A DNA stretch of 32,519 nucleotides from Desulfobacterales bacterium. GTDB lineage: Bacteria; Desulfobacterota; Desulfobacteria; Desulfobacterales; JAFDCJ01. The position numbers were made by a program, and so were the translations under genes. The stretch spans positions 35,171 through 67,689 of the forward strand of contig CP070771.1 of NCBI GenBank assembly GCA_020345785.1, written 5' to 3'. Shown in pieces: positions 8,402 to 16,368 of the stretch. The notes below the pieces were generated by a model, which had not been told where the DNA came from, did no database searches, and saw nothing but the letters and a program-made list of their open reading frames with translations. Numbering within the stretch: the first letter of the stretch is position 1; every line of letters starts with the position of its first letter.

Positions 8402-8802
8402 ATCGATGCTTTCAGGCGCTTGGCCTTGCTTGAACTCCCATGATTATGAAAAAATTATCAGACAACAGGTGAATATCCGATTGGGGTTTTCAGGTTTTAT
8501 TCCAGCCGCTGGCCGGAAGAGAAAACATTTAAAAAGCGAATATCGAATGTCGAATAATGAATATCGAATGTCGAAGGGAGGTATTCTGTCTTTTCTATAA
8601 AAAGAGACTGAGCAACGCGAAACCACCCTTCGACATTCTGCGGTTCGATATTCGATATTCTGCGGATCGCTGTTCCGTTTAGGTGAAGTTTCATATGACC
8701 TCTGAGGTCGCATCTTTGCCCGCGATGACTTAAAACCAATAATCTACTATAGTGCGCCATTTATCCATATGACGTTAACCGCATAGCAAGCGTCTATTCA
8801 CA
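8402..8802. other. 401-bp spacer separating the ABC ATPase and permease genes
   Basis: The two transporter genes would normally be nearly adjacent. Here the gap is filled by the inverted-repeat element at 8529-8700. The remaining 100 bp on the ATPase side show no gene or clear promoter. Small frames across the element are shadows of its repeat units. Confidence 0.6.
8529..8700 (+). repeat. inverted-repeat element, copy A (shared core with 24-kb copy)
   Basis: Degenerate GAATATCGAATGTCGAA units (8537-8578) face complementary units (8626-8665); 13 bp are exact (8566-8578 against 8626-8638). The roughly 47-bp interior, including TATTCTGTCTTTT, TATAAAAAGA and ACTGAGCAACGCGAAACCA, is nearly identical to the interior of the element at about 23939-24085 in reverse orientation. 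The box GAAGTTTCATA (8685-8695) sits outside the right arm, next to the palindrome GACCTCAGAGGTC on the complementary strand. It is a non-coding dispersed repeat. Confidence 0.8.
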
Positions 8803-9468
8803 TCAGGCAATCCGTCCGTCTTCGAGAACAACCATGCGGTCCGCAATCTTGGCGATATCGATGCTGTGGGTTACCAGAATCAGCGTGGTCCGGCGTTCCT
8901 TTTGAAATTCGAGCAGCAAGTCCAGCACCGCTTTGCCGTTTTCGGTATCTAGGTTGCCGGTGGGCTCATCGGCAAAAATAATCTTGGGATTGTTGATAAC
9001 CGCCCGGCACATGGCCACGCGCTGCATTTCACCGCCGGATAGCTGGTGGGGATAGTTATCACTGCGTTGCTGCAAGCCGACCCGTTTCAACAGATCCGAA
9101 GCCTTCTCATAAGCCCGGGGATCATGCTTGAGTTCGGCCGGGAACATAACATTTTCCAGGGCCGTTAAAGATGGCACCAGATGGAAGGATTGGAAGACAA
9201 AACCGATGGATTCATTTCTCAGCGGGGCGAGGTCATCCTCAGTGATATCGGTGATATCCTTATCCTCAAGAAACACTCGACCGGACGAGGGCTTGTCCAG
9301 CCCCGACAGCAAGCTTAACAAGGTTGTCTTGCCGCTGCCGCTGCTGCCCTCCACCACTAAAAATTCTCCTTCTTCCACGGAAAGCGAGACATTGTCCAGG
9401 ACGCAAATCTTCCGATCACCGATGGTGTAAGTTTTGGTGATATTTTTAGCCTCGACAACAGCAGCCAT
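8803..9468 (-). CDS. ybbA: YbbA/LolD-type ABC transporter ATPase
   Basis: 221 residues from ATG 9468. This start is preferred because GAGG lies 9 nt upstream; a longer frame would need a TTG. It has Walker [10 protein letters not shown] (about 41-49), Q-loop [21 protein letters not shown] signature LSGGEMQR, Walker [13 protein letters not shown] and the switch His in [14 protein letters not shown] and the D-loop are typical of the MacB/LolD/YbbA subgroup that pairs with FtsX-type permeases rather than importers. It comes first in the unit, followed by the repeat element, the YbbP-like permease and the TesA-like esterase. The cluster context makes YbbA more likely than LolD, as no LolC/E homologue is present. 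Confidence 0.9.
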   Translation of the reverse strand: MAAVVEAKNITKTYTIGDRKICVLDNVSLSVEEGEFLVVEGSSGSGKTTLLSLLSGLDKPSSGRVFLEDKDITDITEDDLAPLRNESIGFVFQSFHLVPSLTALENVMFPAELKHDPRAYEKASDLLKRVGLQQRSDNYPHQLSGGEMQRVAMCRAVINNPKIIFADEPTGNLDTENGKAVLDLLLEFQKERRTTLILVTHSIDIAKIADRMVVLEDGRIA

Positions 9469-9653
9469 AGTGTCAAACCTCAAAAGAAAAGCAGAGTGAA
9501 GCGCTCTCTTCCCAATTCCTTCTCCGTGTTATTCGCGACTCGACGATTCGGATTTGACGTGAACCTCTGGATCTTGAATCGCAGATGGCATAAATAGTAA
9601 GCACGCATCTTAAACCGATCAACCCTAATAGATCGCTGGAATATTTCCTAACA

Positions 9654-9935
9654 TTGAAGCACATAACCCTATTGTTATTTTTTGCGTCTTGTGGGCTGTT
9701 GATTCGGCGTGTGCCGAAGAAGCGGTGGCACAGATGAACCTGAACGGCAGTGCGGATGTGGGCAATACTATTTGTGCGGGCAGAGCGTCGGACAGCGCTA
9801 TGGAACTCTGTTCATGCCCGAAATAAATGGCCTGGCTCCCGGCTTACACGGGTTTCATGATCATCAAAATCCAAGCTGTGATCTCCGGAAGATGGACGGC
9901 CGGCCGCTGATGATCCATGCCGGAGGAGACATTTG
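9654..9935 (+). pseudogene. sodC: decayed Cu/Zn superoxide dismutase
   Basis: Pieces of a periplasmic SodC appear in order in three frames. A signal-like LKHITLLLFFASCGLL starts at TTG 9654. ACAEEAVAQMNLNGSADVG follows in a second frame from about 9707. YGTLFMPEINGLAPGLHGFHDHQNPSC, with the metal-binding HGFHxH and first disulfide Cys, follows in a third frame. The sequence then jumps directly to DGRPLMIHAGGD, a C-terminal SodC motif, so about 60-70 residues with the remaining Cu/Zn ligands are missing. After GGD the reading runs into the dispersed repeat at 9936 and never reaches the usual NYSD and GGGGARIACG ending. At least two frameshifts, an internal deletion and a truncated end make function impossible. 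Confidence 0.8.
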
Positions 9936-9983
9936 CTCCATTCATAAGCCACCCCGATCTATCGGGATAAGAATTGAAAAGGT
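9936..9983 (+). repeat. short dispersed repeat with hairpin core, copy 1
   Basis: CTCCATTCATAAGCCACC, then a 6-bp stem hairpin (CCCGAT/ATCGGG, 9953-9966), then GAATTGAAAAGGT. The flanking parts are identical to 15256-15300 while the hairpin differs. It abuts the truncated end of the sodC remnant. Confidence 0.75.
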
Positions 9984-10033
9984 CACGCGTTAGCCGGAAA
10001 AAATTTTGCTGTAGCCAAAATTCTCTATATTCC

Positions 10034-10113
10034 TCAGCGACCCGCGACTGAGCGTGGTCCCGCCACCTTCCAGGGGCCTTCCCTGGATCCCCGGCTCTGC
10101 TGGTGGTCGCTGA
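10034..10113. other. nested inverted repeat downstream of the S1-domain gene
   Basis: An outer 9-bp pair, TCAGCGACC (10034-10042) and GGTCGCTGA (10105-10113), encloses an inner hairpin CCAGGG/CCCTGG (10070-10075 and 10081-10086, loop GCCTT). It lies 12 bp past the stop of the minus-strand S1 gene and could structure or end its transcript. No T-tract follows on that strand, so a canonical intrinsic terminator is not claimed. Confidence 0.4.
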
Positions 10114-10125
10114 TCCGGATTGCCG

Positions 10126-11586
10126 TTAGTCATTTTTCTTGCGGGTAATTGCCTGCGACAGCTTTTCACCCAGTGATCCTATGGCGGAGCTGTCATCACC
10201 GGCAAATTTTTGCCAGTTTCGCTCATCCTCTGTGTTGCCTGGAGTCAGCGTTATTTTACGTTTAACGGTGTCGATGGCTTCAATGATCACCGGGATTGAG
10301 TCGCCCTCCTTCAGTTTTTCGAGCTCTGACGATTTCTGCCCTCGGCTGATTTTTGATTTGGGGAGCAGACCGGTGATGCCGGGTGCCAGGGTGATAAAAA
10401 AACCGAATTTTTCCTTTTTTTCAAGCACACCTTGAAGGCCCTGGCCGATAGAAAATTTTTCTTCAACATCTATCCAGGGATCGCCTGCGGCATCCCGAAT
10501 GCTCAAAGACAGGCGTCTTTTCTCCATGTCAACTTCTTTGATGATGACCGATACGGTCTCACCGACACTGACAATGTCCTCGGGTTTCAATACCCGTTTC
10601 ATGTAGCTCATCTCACTGATGTGGACCAGGCCCTCGATGCCGGGGGCGACTTCAACAAAAGCTCCGAAATTGGCACAGCGAGTGACTTTTCCCAGAATTT
10701 TATCCCCTTCGCGAAAATGCCGATCGGCACTGTCCCAGGGATCTTCGGTGAGCTGTTTCATCGACAAGCTGATTTTCAGCAAACCGGGTTTCTTATTCGG
10801 TTCGATGCCGATGACTTTTATTCGGACAGTATCACCAATTTTGACCACCTTTTCCGGCTTGTCGACCTTCGACCAGCCAAGTTCGGATACATGCACCATG
10901 CCTTCCACGCCGTCCGAGAGCTTCACAAAAACGCCGTAAGGCATTATTCTGGTGACCCGGCCCTCCATGACGCTGTCCACTGTCAAATTTTTATAAAACT
11001 CTTTGCGGGACTTTTCCTGTTGTCTCGCCAGCAGAGCACGGCGCGATAAAACAATATTTTTGCCCTTTTCTTCCAGTGTCGTAATTAAAAACTCCATAGT
11101 TTGGCCGACGAACTCGGATGGATCCTCGACAAAATTGATGTCCACTTGACTTATCGGGCAAAATGCTTTTCTTTGCAGTACTTCCACCCGGAAACCACCT
11201 TTGCACGTCTCGGTGATTTTACCCTCAACGGGGACCGCCTTGGCATAGGCCTCCTTTAGCATTTCAATGCCGCCGATTCCCGAAATGGCTTTTGACAGCC
11301 GGATTTCGTCTTCGGTTACTGCAACAACATACAGTTCCAGCATATCGCCTTCTTCATAGCTCAGCTGCTGATCCTCATCAAGTAATTCGGCCTTGTCCAC
11401 CACGCCGTCAATCTTGGTGCCAGTGTCGACAAAGACGGAATCCTTGCCAATGGTAATAATCTTTCCGTTGATTTTGTCACCGACGCGAATATCAGCTTTC
11501 ATGCCGGGACCATAGGCTTCCAACAGGGCGGCAAAGCTCTCTTCTTTTTCTTCCGCGTTATTATGATCATTTATATTTTCGGTCAT
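10126..11586 (-). CDS. S1 RNA-binding domain protein (30S ribosomal protein S1-like, five S1 repeats)
   Basis: 486 residues. Five S1 OB-fold repeats can be placed at about 34-101, 117-185, 203-278, 290-364 and 377-449. The third and fourth are the most canonical (YGVFVKLSDGVEGMVHVSELGW; FGAFVEVAPGIEGLVHISEMSY). The acidic N-terminal 30 residues and basic C-terminal tail flank them. Ribosomal S1 of E. coli has six repeats; five-repeat S1-like proteins of this size are annotated as S1 in many anaerobes, and a separate full-length rpsA may exist elsewhere, so the symbol is left blank. It probably binds mRNA for translation initiation or RNA stability. A GGAG site 9 nt upstream supports the start. 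It is transcribed away from the methyltransferase at 11880. Confidence 0.88.
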   Translation of the reverse strand: MTENINDHNNAEEKEESFAALLEAYGPGMKADIRVGDKINGKIITIGKDSVFVDTGTKIDGVVDKAELLDEDQQLSYEEGDMLELYVVAVTEDEIRLSKAISGIGGIEMLKEAYAKAVPVEGKITETCKGGFRVEVLQRKAFCPISQVDINFVEDPSEFVGQTMEFLITTLEEKGKNIVLSRRALLARQQEKSRKEFYKNLTVDSVMEGRVTRIMPYGVFVKLSDGVEGMVHVSELGWSKVDKPEKVVKIGDTVRIKVIGIEPNKKPGLLKISLSMKQLTEDPWDSADRHFREGDKILGKVTRCANFGAFVEVAPGIEGLVHISEMSYMKRVLKPEDIVSVGETVSVIIKEVDMEKRRLSLSIRDAAGDPWIDVEEKFSIGQGLQGVLEKKEKFGFFITLAPGITGLLPKSKISRGQKSSELEKLKEGDSIPVIIEAIDTVKRKITLTPGNTEDERNWQKFAGDDSSAIGSLGEKLSQAITRKKND

Positions 11587-11879
11587 TTTTTGGGCTCCTT
11601 CTTACAGACAATATATTGATACTTAATGGGATTAGCAGGGGCATTTATTATTTTCAAGAAGATATTACAACAATTATTTTTCAAGCAAATTTTTATATCA
11701 TCGGCGCATATAAGATTGACAAATTGACGGTCCTATTATAAATTTCATTTTAATTCGAACAGTTATCATCCACTATTTTGCTTCAACATTGAAGACGGGT
11801 CCATTTGGGCGAAGATGAATAAATTGACACTATCGGTAACTATTTTTTTCCGACTACCATCCGATTACCAGGAGTTAGA
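11587..11879. other. divergent spacer between the S1 and methyltransferase genes
   Basis: 293 bp, AT-rich, presumably with promoters in both directions. On the plus strand TTGACA (11716-11721) is followed by TATAAA (11737-11742) at a short 15-nt spacing, and a second TTGACA lies at 11824-11829 with no good -10. No repeats or small genes are visible. Confidence 0.4.
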
Positions 11880-12686
11880 ATGATACTCGACCGTGGCTAT
11901 TTGATGGAAGGTGACGACGAGGCCTTGCGACTGGATATCAAGACGGATGCCGCGCTGGTAGAAGAGCAGGCCTTATGGGCCGGCATCAAACCCGGCATGC
12001 GGATTGCCGATCTGGGATGCGGTGCCGGCAAGACCACTTTCCACTTGAACCAATTGGTGCAACCGGACGGACAAACCGTCGGTGTCGATATCGGCGAACA
12101 GCGAATTGAATATGCCAAAAAACATTACAACGAAGCAGGCATTGAGTATGTGACCGGTGATATCCGCCAACCGCTCGATCAACTGGGTCTTTTTGATTTT
12201 ATCTGGATCCGCTTTGTGCTCGAATACTATTTAAAAGAGAGCTTTGATATTGTGAAAAACATTTCCCAAAACCTCAAACCCGGTGGAATCCTGTGCTTGA
12301 TTGATCTGGATTGTAACTGCCTGCGAAATTTCGGACTCTCACGGCGATTGGAAAACGCCATGGTCCAAATTATGAAAAAACTGGAAATCGATTTTAATTT
12401 TGACCCCTATGTCGGTTTAAAACTTTATTCTTATGTTTTCGATCTGGGTTATGAAGAAATTGATGTCAAGGTTACACCTCATAACCTCATTTACGGGGAT
12501 TTGAGGGAAAAAGATTCTTTCAATTGGACCAAAAAGGTCGAAATTGCCGCCCGGCAGTCCGGGTTCAAATTTGATGAATTTGAAGGCGGTTATGAGGAAT
12601 TTTTTGAGGAGTTTAAGGAATATTTTTCCAGTCAACGGCGGTTCACCTACACCCCGATGATCTGGTGTCGGGGATGCCGGTCCTAG
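11880..12686 (+). CDS. class I SAM-dependent methyltransferase
   Basis: 268 residues. The SAM-binding motif IADLGCGAGKTT is at residues 42-53, followed by the acidic loop of motif II (VGVDIGEQRIEYAKKH), motif III (YVTGDIRQPL) and motif IV/post-I (FDFIWIRFVLEYY). LKPGGILCLIDLD is the usual strand 5 region. The C-terminal 80 residues are specific to this protein and rich in Glu, Phe and Tyr (EGGYEEFFEEFKEYF), with a Cys near the end (MIWCRGC). The substrate cannot be told from sequence; it most resembles small-molecule or UbiE-like methyltransferases. The start has GGAG 6 nt upstream. It converges with the PilZ gene, leaving only 27 bp. Confidence 0.85.
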   Translation: MILDRGYLMEGDDEALRLDIKTDAALVEEQALWAGIKPGMRIADLGCGAGKTTFHLNQLVQPDGQTVGVDIGEQRIEYAKKHYNEAGIEYVTGDIRQPLDQLGLFDFIWIRFVLEYYLKESFDIVKNISQNLKPGGILCLIDLDCNCLRNFGLSRRLENAMVQIMKKLEIDFNFDPYVGLKLYSYVFDLGYEEIDVKVTPHNLIYGDLREKDSFNWTKKVEIAARQSGFKFDEFEGGYEEFFEEFKEYFSSQRRFTYTPMIWCRGCRS

Positions 12687-12713
12687 TCCCCAGGCGTTCT
12701 GTTCAAGCCGGTT

Positions 12714-14864
12714 TTAAACAAACCGCAGCAGGCGTCTCAAATATCTGAAGTACTCATCAGAATACTGCAGACTGCAGACCCAAAGATTATAAATCTTGTC
12801 GTAAGCGATTTCCTGTTCATCGGCCAAGGCGGTCGGATAGATCAACGCTGGAAAATCATTCTTCCCGGCAATCCGGGCTACGGAACATATCGCCGCCTTC
12901 AATAGGTCGGCATTTAACTCTTCTGAATCCGTAACGAAAACCTTGACGCAATTTGTGATGTCGGACAGATTCAAGCCGACATCTGAGGTGTTCACCATGA
13001 AGATCGCCTTCAAGTTGCCGTTTTGCTTTAACGAGTAAAGTTGGCGCTGCCTGGTTAACCCCGCCTGCTTGTAATCTCGTCCGAGATTGTCGCAATCTAA
13101 TTTGTCCGGCGTTAAGTCGATTGCATCCAGCATGAGTCCGCCTGAAGTATGGTCGTAAAAGTCGGCCAGTTCAATAAGATCGTCAGGCTGGGTTTCAACT
13201 ATCTGCCAGCCTGCAGGCAAATCAAACGTTGCGCCTGCAGGCGGCCTGAAGTGAAAATACGCAAACCTGTCCAGGGAACAGCCCTTGGGGTCTTTTATGC
13301 TTTTGGCGGCGCCGCCGAAAACCCGGGCGGGAAATTTGTTGTCCGGCCGGTAGTAGCAGATCATATAATCCATATGCAGAGAATAGAGACGATGGGAGTC
13401 ATTGATCATGCGTCCGATCTGGTCCAGAACGATAAGACCGGCCTTGTTTGGGGCTGACTTTCGGGCGGCATGATGATGAATCATCCAGGCGCTTTCGTAA
13501 AAGCGTATCATGGCCATGTGGCCGTAGATGGTTCCCTTGTCCCGGTAGATAAAATGGCGGGCAATGTGGGGATTGCGGGTATAAATTTTGGCGTAGGTTT
13601 CTTTTATCTGCTTTTTATTCTTCTGGATTGCGACATACTTATCGGGGTAGATAAATCCGGTCTCAAAAAAGAAATCCCAGAGCGCGTCGAGATCGACATC
13701 GTTGCAAATATAGGAATTTTTATCTTTGGTCTGATGAAGCAGGGAGATGAGCTTCAGATGATCCTGAATATTCATATCCAAGAGGGCCAAGCCGCATTTT
13801 ACCCACTTTTGACCGTTGGGTGCCATGATGGATTTACGAAAAACTACCTGGGCGCTGCATTTGATTTTGTAGCTTTCTGCAAAACTCAGCTCCAGTTCCG
13901 GTAAAATCATGCCCGGCAGCAACGCCGTATTGCTTTCATCTTCTTCTACCGAAAAGCCGGATCCGGATAAATCCACTACCTTGAGATCGATTCTCGCTTT
14001 GGTAAATGGATGTTGAAATACGAGGTTGGGAGAAGGCGTTAATTCATATCGCTCGCTGCGGAACTCCTTTTGTCTGAATCGCTGAATTTCCTTCTTGAGG
14101 GGCTCGAGAATATAGTTTCTGGTGTTGTTGCCGCGGGTATATCTGATGACTTTACATTCGCCCGAGTAGTAGGTAAAGCTCAGGTCCGACAGCACAATGT
14201 TCATCGGTTGGTCCGGATTCATCCAATCAAATGTCTGAGGCGGGACAGCCGTCAGTTTAACCCGAAACGAAAAGCCGTTGAAATCCATGAGAACGCCGCA
14301 GAAAACTGTGCTGTTCTGCATTAGCTGCACGTTGATGCCCTGACAGGTATGGCGTCTGACTTTGCGGGAGCTGATCTCATAGCATTCTTCCGGCAACAGG
14401 AGACTGATGCTTTCATTGTCCATTCTGACCAATTCTGCTTCGACCTTCAGCAGCCTGCGACCGTTGGTAATCATCAGATTACTGAACGCGTAAGACTGAA
14501 TTATTTGGCTGATGTTTTTGTCTTCGGACCACAGGCAGTCGACGAGATCTCCCACGCAGGGCTGGGGTGTGGCTTTGACGGTAATGGTTTTATCGTATTT
14601 AAGATGGTTGAAATTAATCAGGACGGTGCCGTCTTGGAAATTAATGTAATTTAGTTTGTTGATGAGCTGGGCTTTGCTGACCAGTTTCCATCTATCGGGT
14701 ATCTCACTTGCGGGTAGTTGATGGACGACGGCAGGAGAAACTTCTATTTCCCGCATGCGGGCTGTTTGGGCGGCAAAAGCTGCAATCGGTACGCTTGAAT
14801 TTTCCCGGCGGCTAACGTCGGGGTTTATTTCGATGACATTGGGGTTTTTCTTTGCGCTCTCCAT
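12714..14864 (-). CDS. large PilZ-domain protein with C-terminal acyltransferase-like region
   Basis: 716 residues, cytosolic, no membrane segment. Two PilZ-like beta-barrel units can be made out. The first, about 140-250, has RKVRR (167-171) matching RxxxR, but DFNGFS (194-199) in place of [DN]xSxxG. The second, about 265-375, has a perfect DLSGSG (298-303), but arginines spaced irregularly (QKEFRSER). Each unit therefore keeps one half of the c-di-GMP motif. Residues about 385-716, with GTIYGHMAMIRFYESAWMIH and a repeat of strand-helix pattern, look like a GNAT or FemAB-type acyl-transfer fold; this part is inferred from pattern only. A GAGG lies just ahead of the ATG. Neighbouring signalling genes (HDOD, GspE-like) fit a c-di-GMP role. 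Confidence 0.75.
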   Translation of the reverse strand: MESAKKNPNVIEINPDVSRRENSSVPIAAFAAQTARMREIEVSPAVVHQLPASEIPDRWKLVSKAQLINKLNYINFQDGTVLINFNHLKYDKTITVKATPQPCVGDLVDCLWSEDKNISQIIQSYAFSNLMITNGRRLLKVEAELVRMDNESISLLLPEECYEISSRKVRRHTCQGINVQLMQNSTVFCGVLMDFNGFSFRVKLTAVPPQTFDWMNPDQPMNIVLSDLSFTYYSGECKVIRYTRGNNTRNYILEPLKKEIQRFRQKEFRSERYELTPSPNLVFQHPFTKARIDLKVVDLSGSGFSVEEDESNTALLPGMILPELELSFAESYKIKCSAQVVFRKSIMAPNGQKWVKCGLALLDMNIQDHLKLISLLHQTKDKNSYICNDVDLDALWDFFFETGFIYPDKYVAIQKNKKQIKETYAKIYTRNPHIARHFIYRDKGTIYGHMAMIRFYESAWMIHHHAARKSAPNKAGLIVLDQIGRMINDSHRLYSLHMDYMICYYRPDNKFPARVFGGAAKSIKDPKGCSLDRFAYFHFRPPAGATFDLPAGWQIVETQPDDLIELADFYDHTSGGLMLDAIDLTPDKLDCDNLGRDYKQAGLTRQRQLYSLKQNGNLKAIFMVNTSDVGLNLSDITNCVKVFVTDSEELNADLLKAAICSVARIAGKNDFPALIYPTALADEQEIAYDKIYNLWVCSLQYSDEYFRYLRRLLRFV

Positions 14865-15080
14865 TTTTCAACCTCGCGGGCTGGGGTTAACTGCAGCGGA
14901 TGGCGAAATTAAGTTTCCGAATGTTAGCGTTTTCGATCAGGAATAATTGCTTGGTAATACCGCTCAATTGTAGGATCAGAATCACACTTTATGCCAATTC
15001 CAAGGTCTACATAGCTATTTATCTTCACGATTGCATGTAGAATATAAAAAAACGCATGTCAACAAAAAATTTCTAAAAAC

Positions 15081-15121
15081 CTGAAATTATTTACTAAATT
15101 GAATTTAGTAAATAATTTCAG
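15081..15121. promoter_or_regulatory. 41-nt perfect palindrome (20-bp arms, single-base centre)
   Basis: Arm 15081-15100 (CTGAAATTATTTACTAAATT) is the exact reverse complement of 15102-15121, with one G at 15101. With no loop it is better read as a DNA operator or cruciform-forming site than as a terminator hairpin. It sits roughly 220 bp from the PilZ start and 315 bp from htpX. The bound factor, if any, is unknown. Confidence 0.6.
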
Positions 15122-15255
15122 CTGAGGCCCCGAGTTGCGTGATTAAATGAATATTATTTAGCGACTGAATGAAATACTTCGCCATGGTTTGCGATATGAT
15201 AAGTCATTGTACCGATTCGGCTGACTTCAATTCAGTCACTGAAAATTGGAATTGA

Positions 15256-15300
15256 CTCCATTCATAAGCCACCGGCTATGCCGCTGAGAATTGAAAAGGT
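15256..15300 (+). repeat. short dispersed repeat with hairpin core, copy 2
   Basis: It has the same CTCCATTCATAAGCCACC left half and GAATTGAAAAGGT right half as 9936-9983, but a different core hairpin (CGGC/GCCG around TAT). Conserved flanks around a changing stem suggest a family of small structured repeats. Confidence 0.75.
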
Positions 15301-15435
15301 TTTACCGTTGTCTTTTTATATTTCGGATTTATCTTTTAGGCCTGAACGAAACACCAATACAATGCCAATGAAAAATGCACCGGTCGATGAATCCGACACG
15401 ATAATTTTCAAACAAAAACGGAAGGAATTCAATTG

Positions 15436-16368
15436 ATGGGAAATCAGATCCGTACGACAATTTTACTGGCACTTTTGACGGCTCTCATACTGTGGGTTGG
15501 TCAGGCGCTGGGTGGTCGCCAGGGCATGATCATCGCCCTGATTTTTGCCGCCGGTATGAATTTTTTCAGTTACTGGTATTCCGACAAGTTGGTACTGAAA
15601 ATGTATCGGGCCAGTGAAGTCACACCCAATCAAGCGCCCGAGTTGTATGAAATGGTTCAACGCCTTACGCAACAGGCCGGTCTTCCCATGCCGAAGCTGT
15701 ATATCATTCCCCAGCAAGCCCCGAATGCCTTTGCCACCGGGAGAAATCCGGAGCATGCCGTTGTGGCCGTCACGGAAGGGCTGCTGAAAATTATGGATCG
15801 CGACGAGATAACGGGTGTTTTGGCGCATGAACTGGCTCACGTGAAAAATCGGGATATCCTCATCGGGAGCATCGCGGCGACAATGGCCGGCGCCATTATG
15901 ATGCTGGCGACGATGGCCCGATGGTCGGCGATATTCGGCGGCGTCGGCAGTAACGACGACGAGGGCGGCGGTGCCGGTTTTATAGGTCTGATTGTGATGT
16001 CCATCATCGGCCCGATGGCAGCCATGATTATCCAGATGGCCATATCCCGCTCACGTGAATACCTGGCGGATGCGACCGGCGCCGGTTTTGCCGGACATCC
16101 GGAGGGCCTTGCCAAAGCCCTTGAAAAGCTGGGAGCTTACGCCAAACGGTTGCCGATGGACGCCAACCCGGCCACAGCCCATATGTTCATTGTCAATCCA
16201 TTGTCCGGCAGGAGTGTTATGAGCCTGTTTTCAACACACCCCCCGCTCGAAGAACGGATTGCGCGACTGCGGGGTGTTCGGCCACCGTCTTCCGGACGAA
16301 AAACCGCATCCGGCCAGGACACCAAAGAAGCGAGAGCCAGAGCAGCTTGGGATCGGCTTTCGGGTTAG
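15436..16368 (+). CDS. htpX: HtpX membrane zinc metalloprotease
   Basis: 310 residues from ATG 15436; the adjacent TTG at 15433 gives one more residue, and GGAAGG lies within reach of both. Two membrane helices open the protein (about 8-25 and 29-46). The zinc site is HELAH (131-135) with third ligand Glu208 in SREYLADATGA. Two further helices lie at about 142-162 and 180-203, with an acidic Gly-rich loop (SNDDEGGGAG) between them. The STHPPLEERIARLR ending is typical. HtpX degrades misfolded inner-membrane proteins under stress. Length and layout match the short HtpX group. Its stop codon overlaps that of hgcB on the opposite strand. Confidence 0.96.
   Translation: MGNQIRTTILLALLTALILWVGQALGGRQGMIIALIFAAGMNFFSYWYSDKLVLKMYRASEVTPNQAPELYEMVQRLTQQAGLPMPKLYIIPQQAPNAFATGRNPEHAVVAVTEGLLKIMDRDEITGVLAHELAHVKNRDILIGSIAATMAGAIMMLATMARWSAIFGGVGSNDDEGGGAGFIGLIVMSIIGPMAAMIIQMAISRSREYLADATGAGFAGHPEGLAKALEKLGAYAKRLPMDANPATAHMFIVNPLSGRSVMSLFSTHPPLEERIARLRGVRPPSSGRKTASGQDTKEARARAAWDRLSG

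Larger units (their letters stand above)
14865..15435. other. 571-bp divergent spacer between the PilZ and htpX genes
   Basis: No gene is seen. It contains a perfect 41-nt palindrome (15081-15121), an imperfect inverted repeat GACTGAAT (15163-15170) / ATTCAGTC (15230-15237), a second copy of the dispersed hairpin repeat (15256-15300), and about 130 bp of leader before htpX with a purine-rich ribosome site. Confidence 0.6.

Noticed and set aside
8497..8760. Two overlapping minus-strand frames of 87-89 codons in the ATPase/permease gap
   Set aside because: They read across the inverted element; the residues (IRYSLFDIRYSLF and similar) simply translate the repeat units.
8803..9468. Calling the ATPase LolD of a lipoprotein export system
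   Set aside because: The neighbouring permease is the long, two-FtsX-domain YbbP type and a TesA-like esterase follows; no LolC/LolE gene is present.
9709..9993. 94-codon plus-strand frame as an intact small gene
   Set aside because: Its first third is translated out of frame relative to the SodC remnant and its last third is the dispersed repeat; only the middle is SodC-like, so it is part of a pseudogene.
11716..11742. Promoter TTGACA/TATAAA for the methyltransferase at 11880
   Set aside because: The 15-nt spacing is short and the leader would be about 130 nt; too weak to list as a feature.
12709..12725. CGGTTT/AAACCG hairpin between the convergent methyltransferase and PilZ genes as a terminator
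   Set aside because: Only a 6-bp AT-rich stem, overlapping the PilZ stop codon, and no T-tract on either side.
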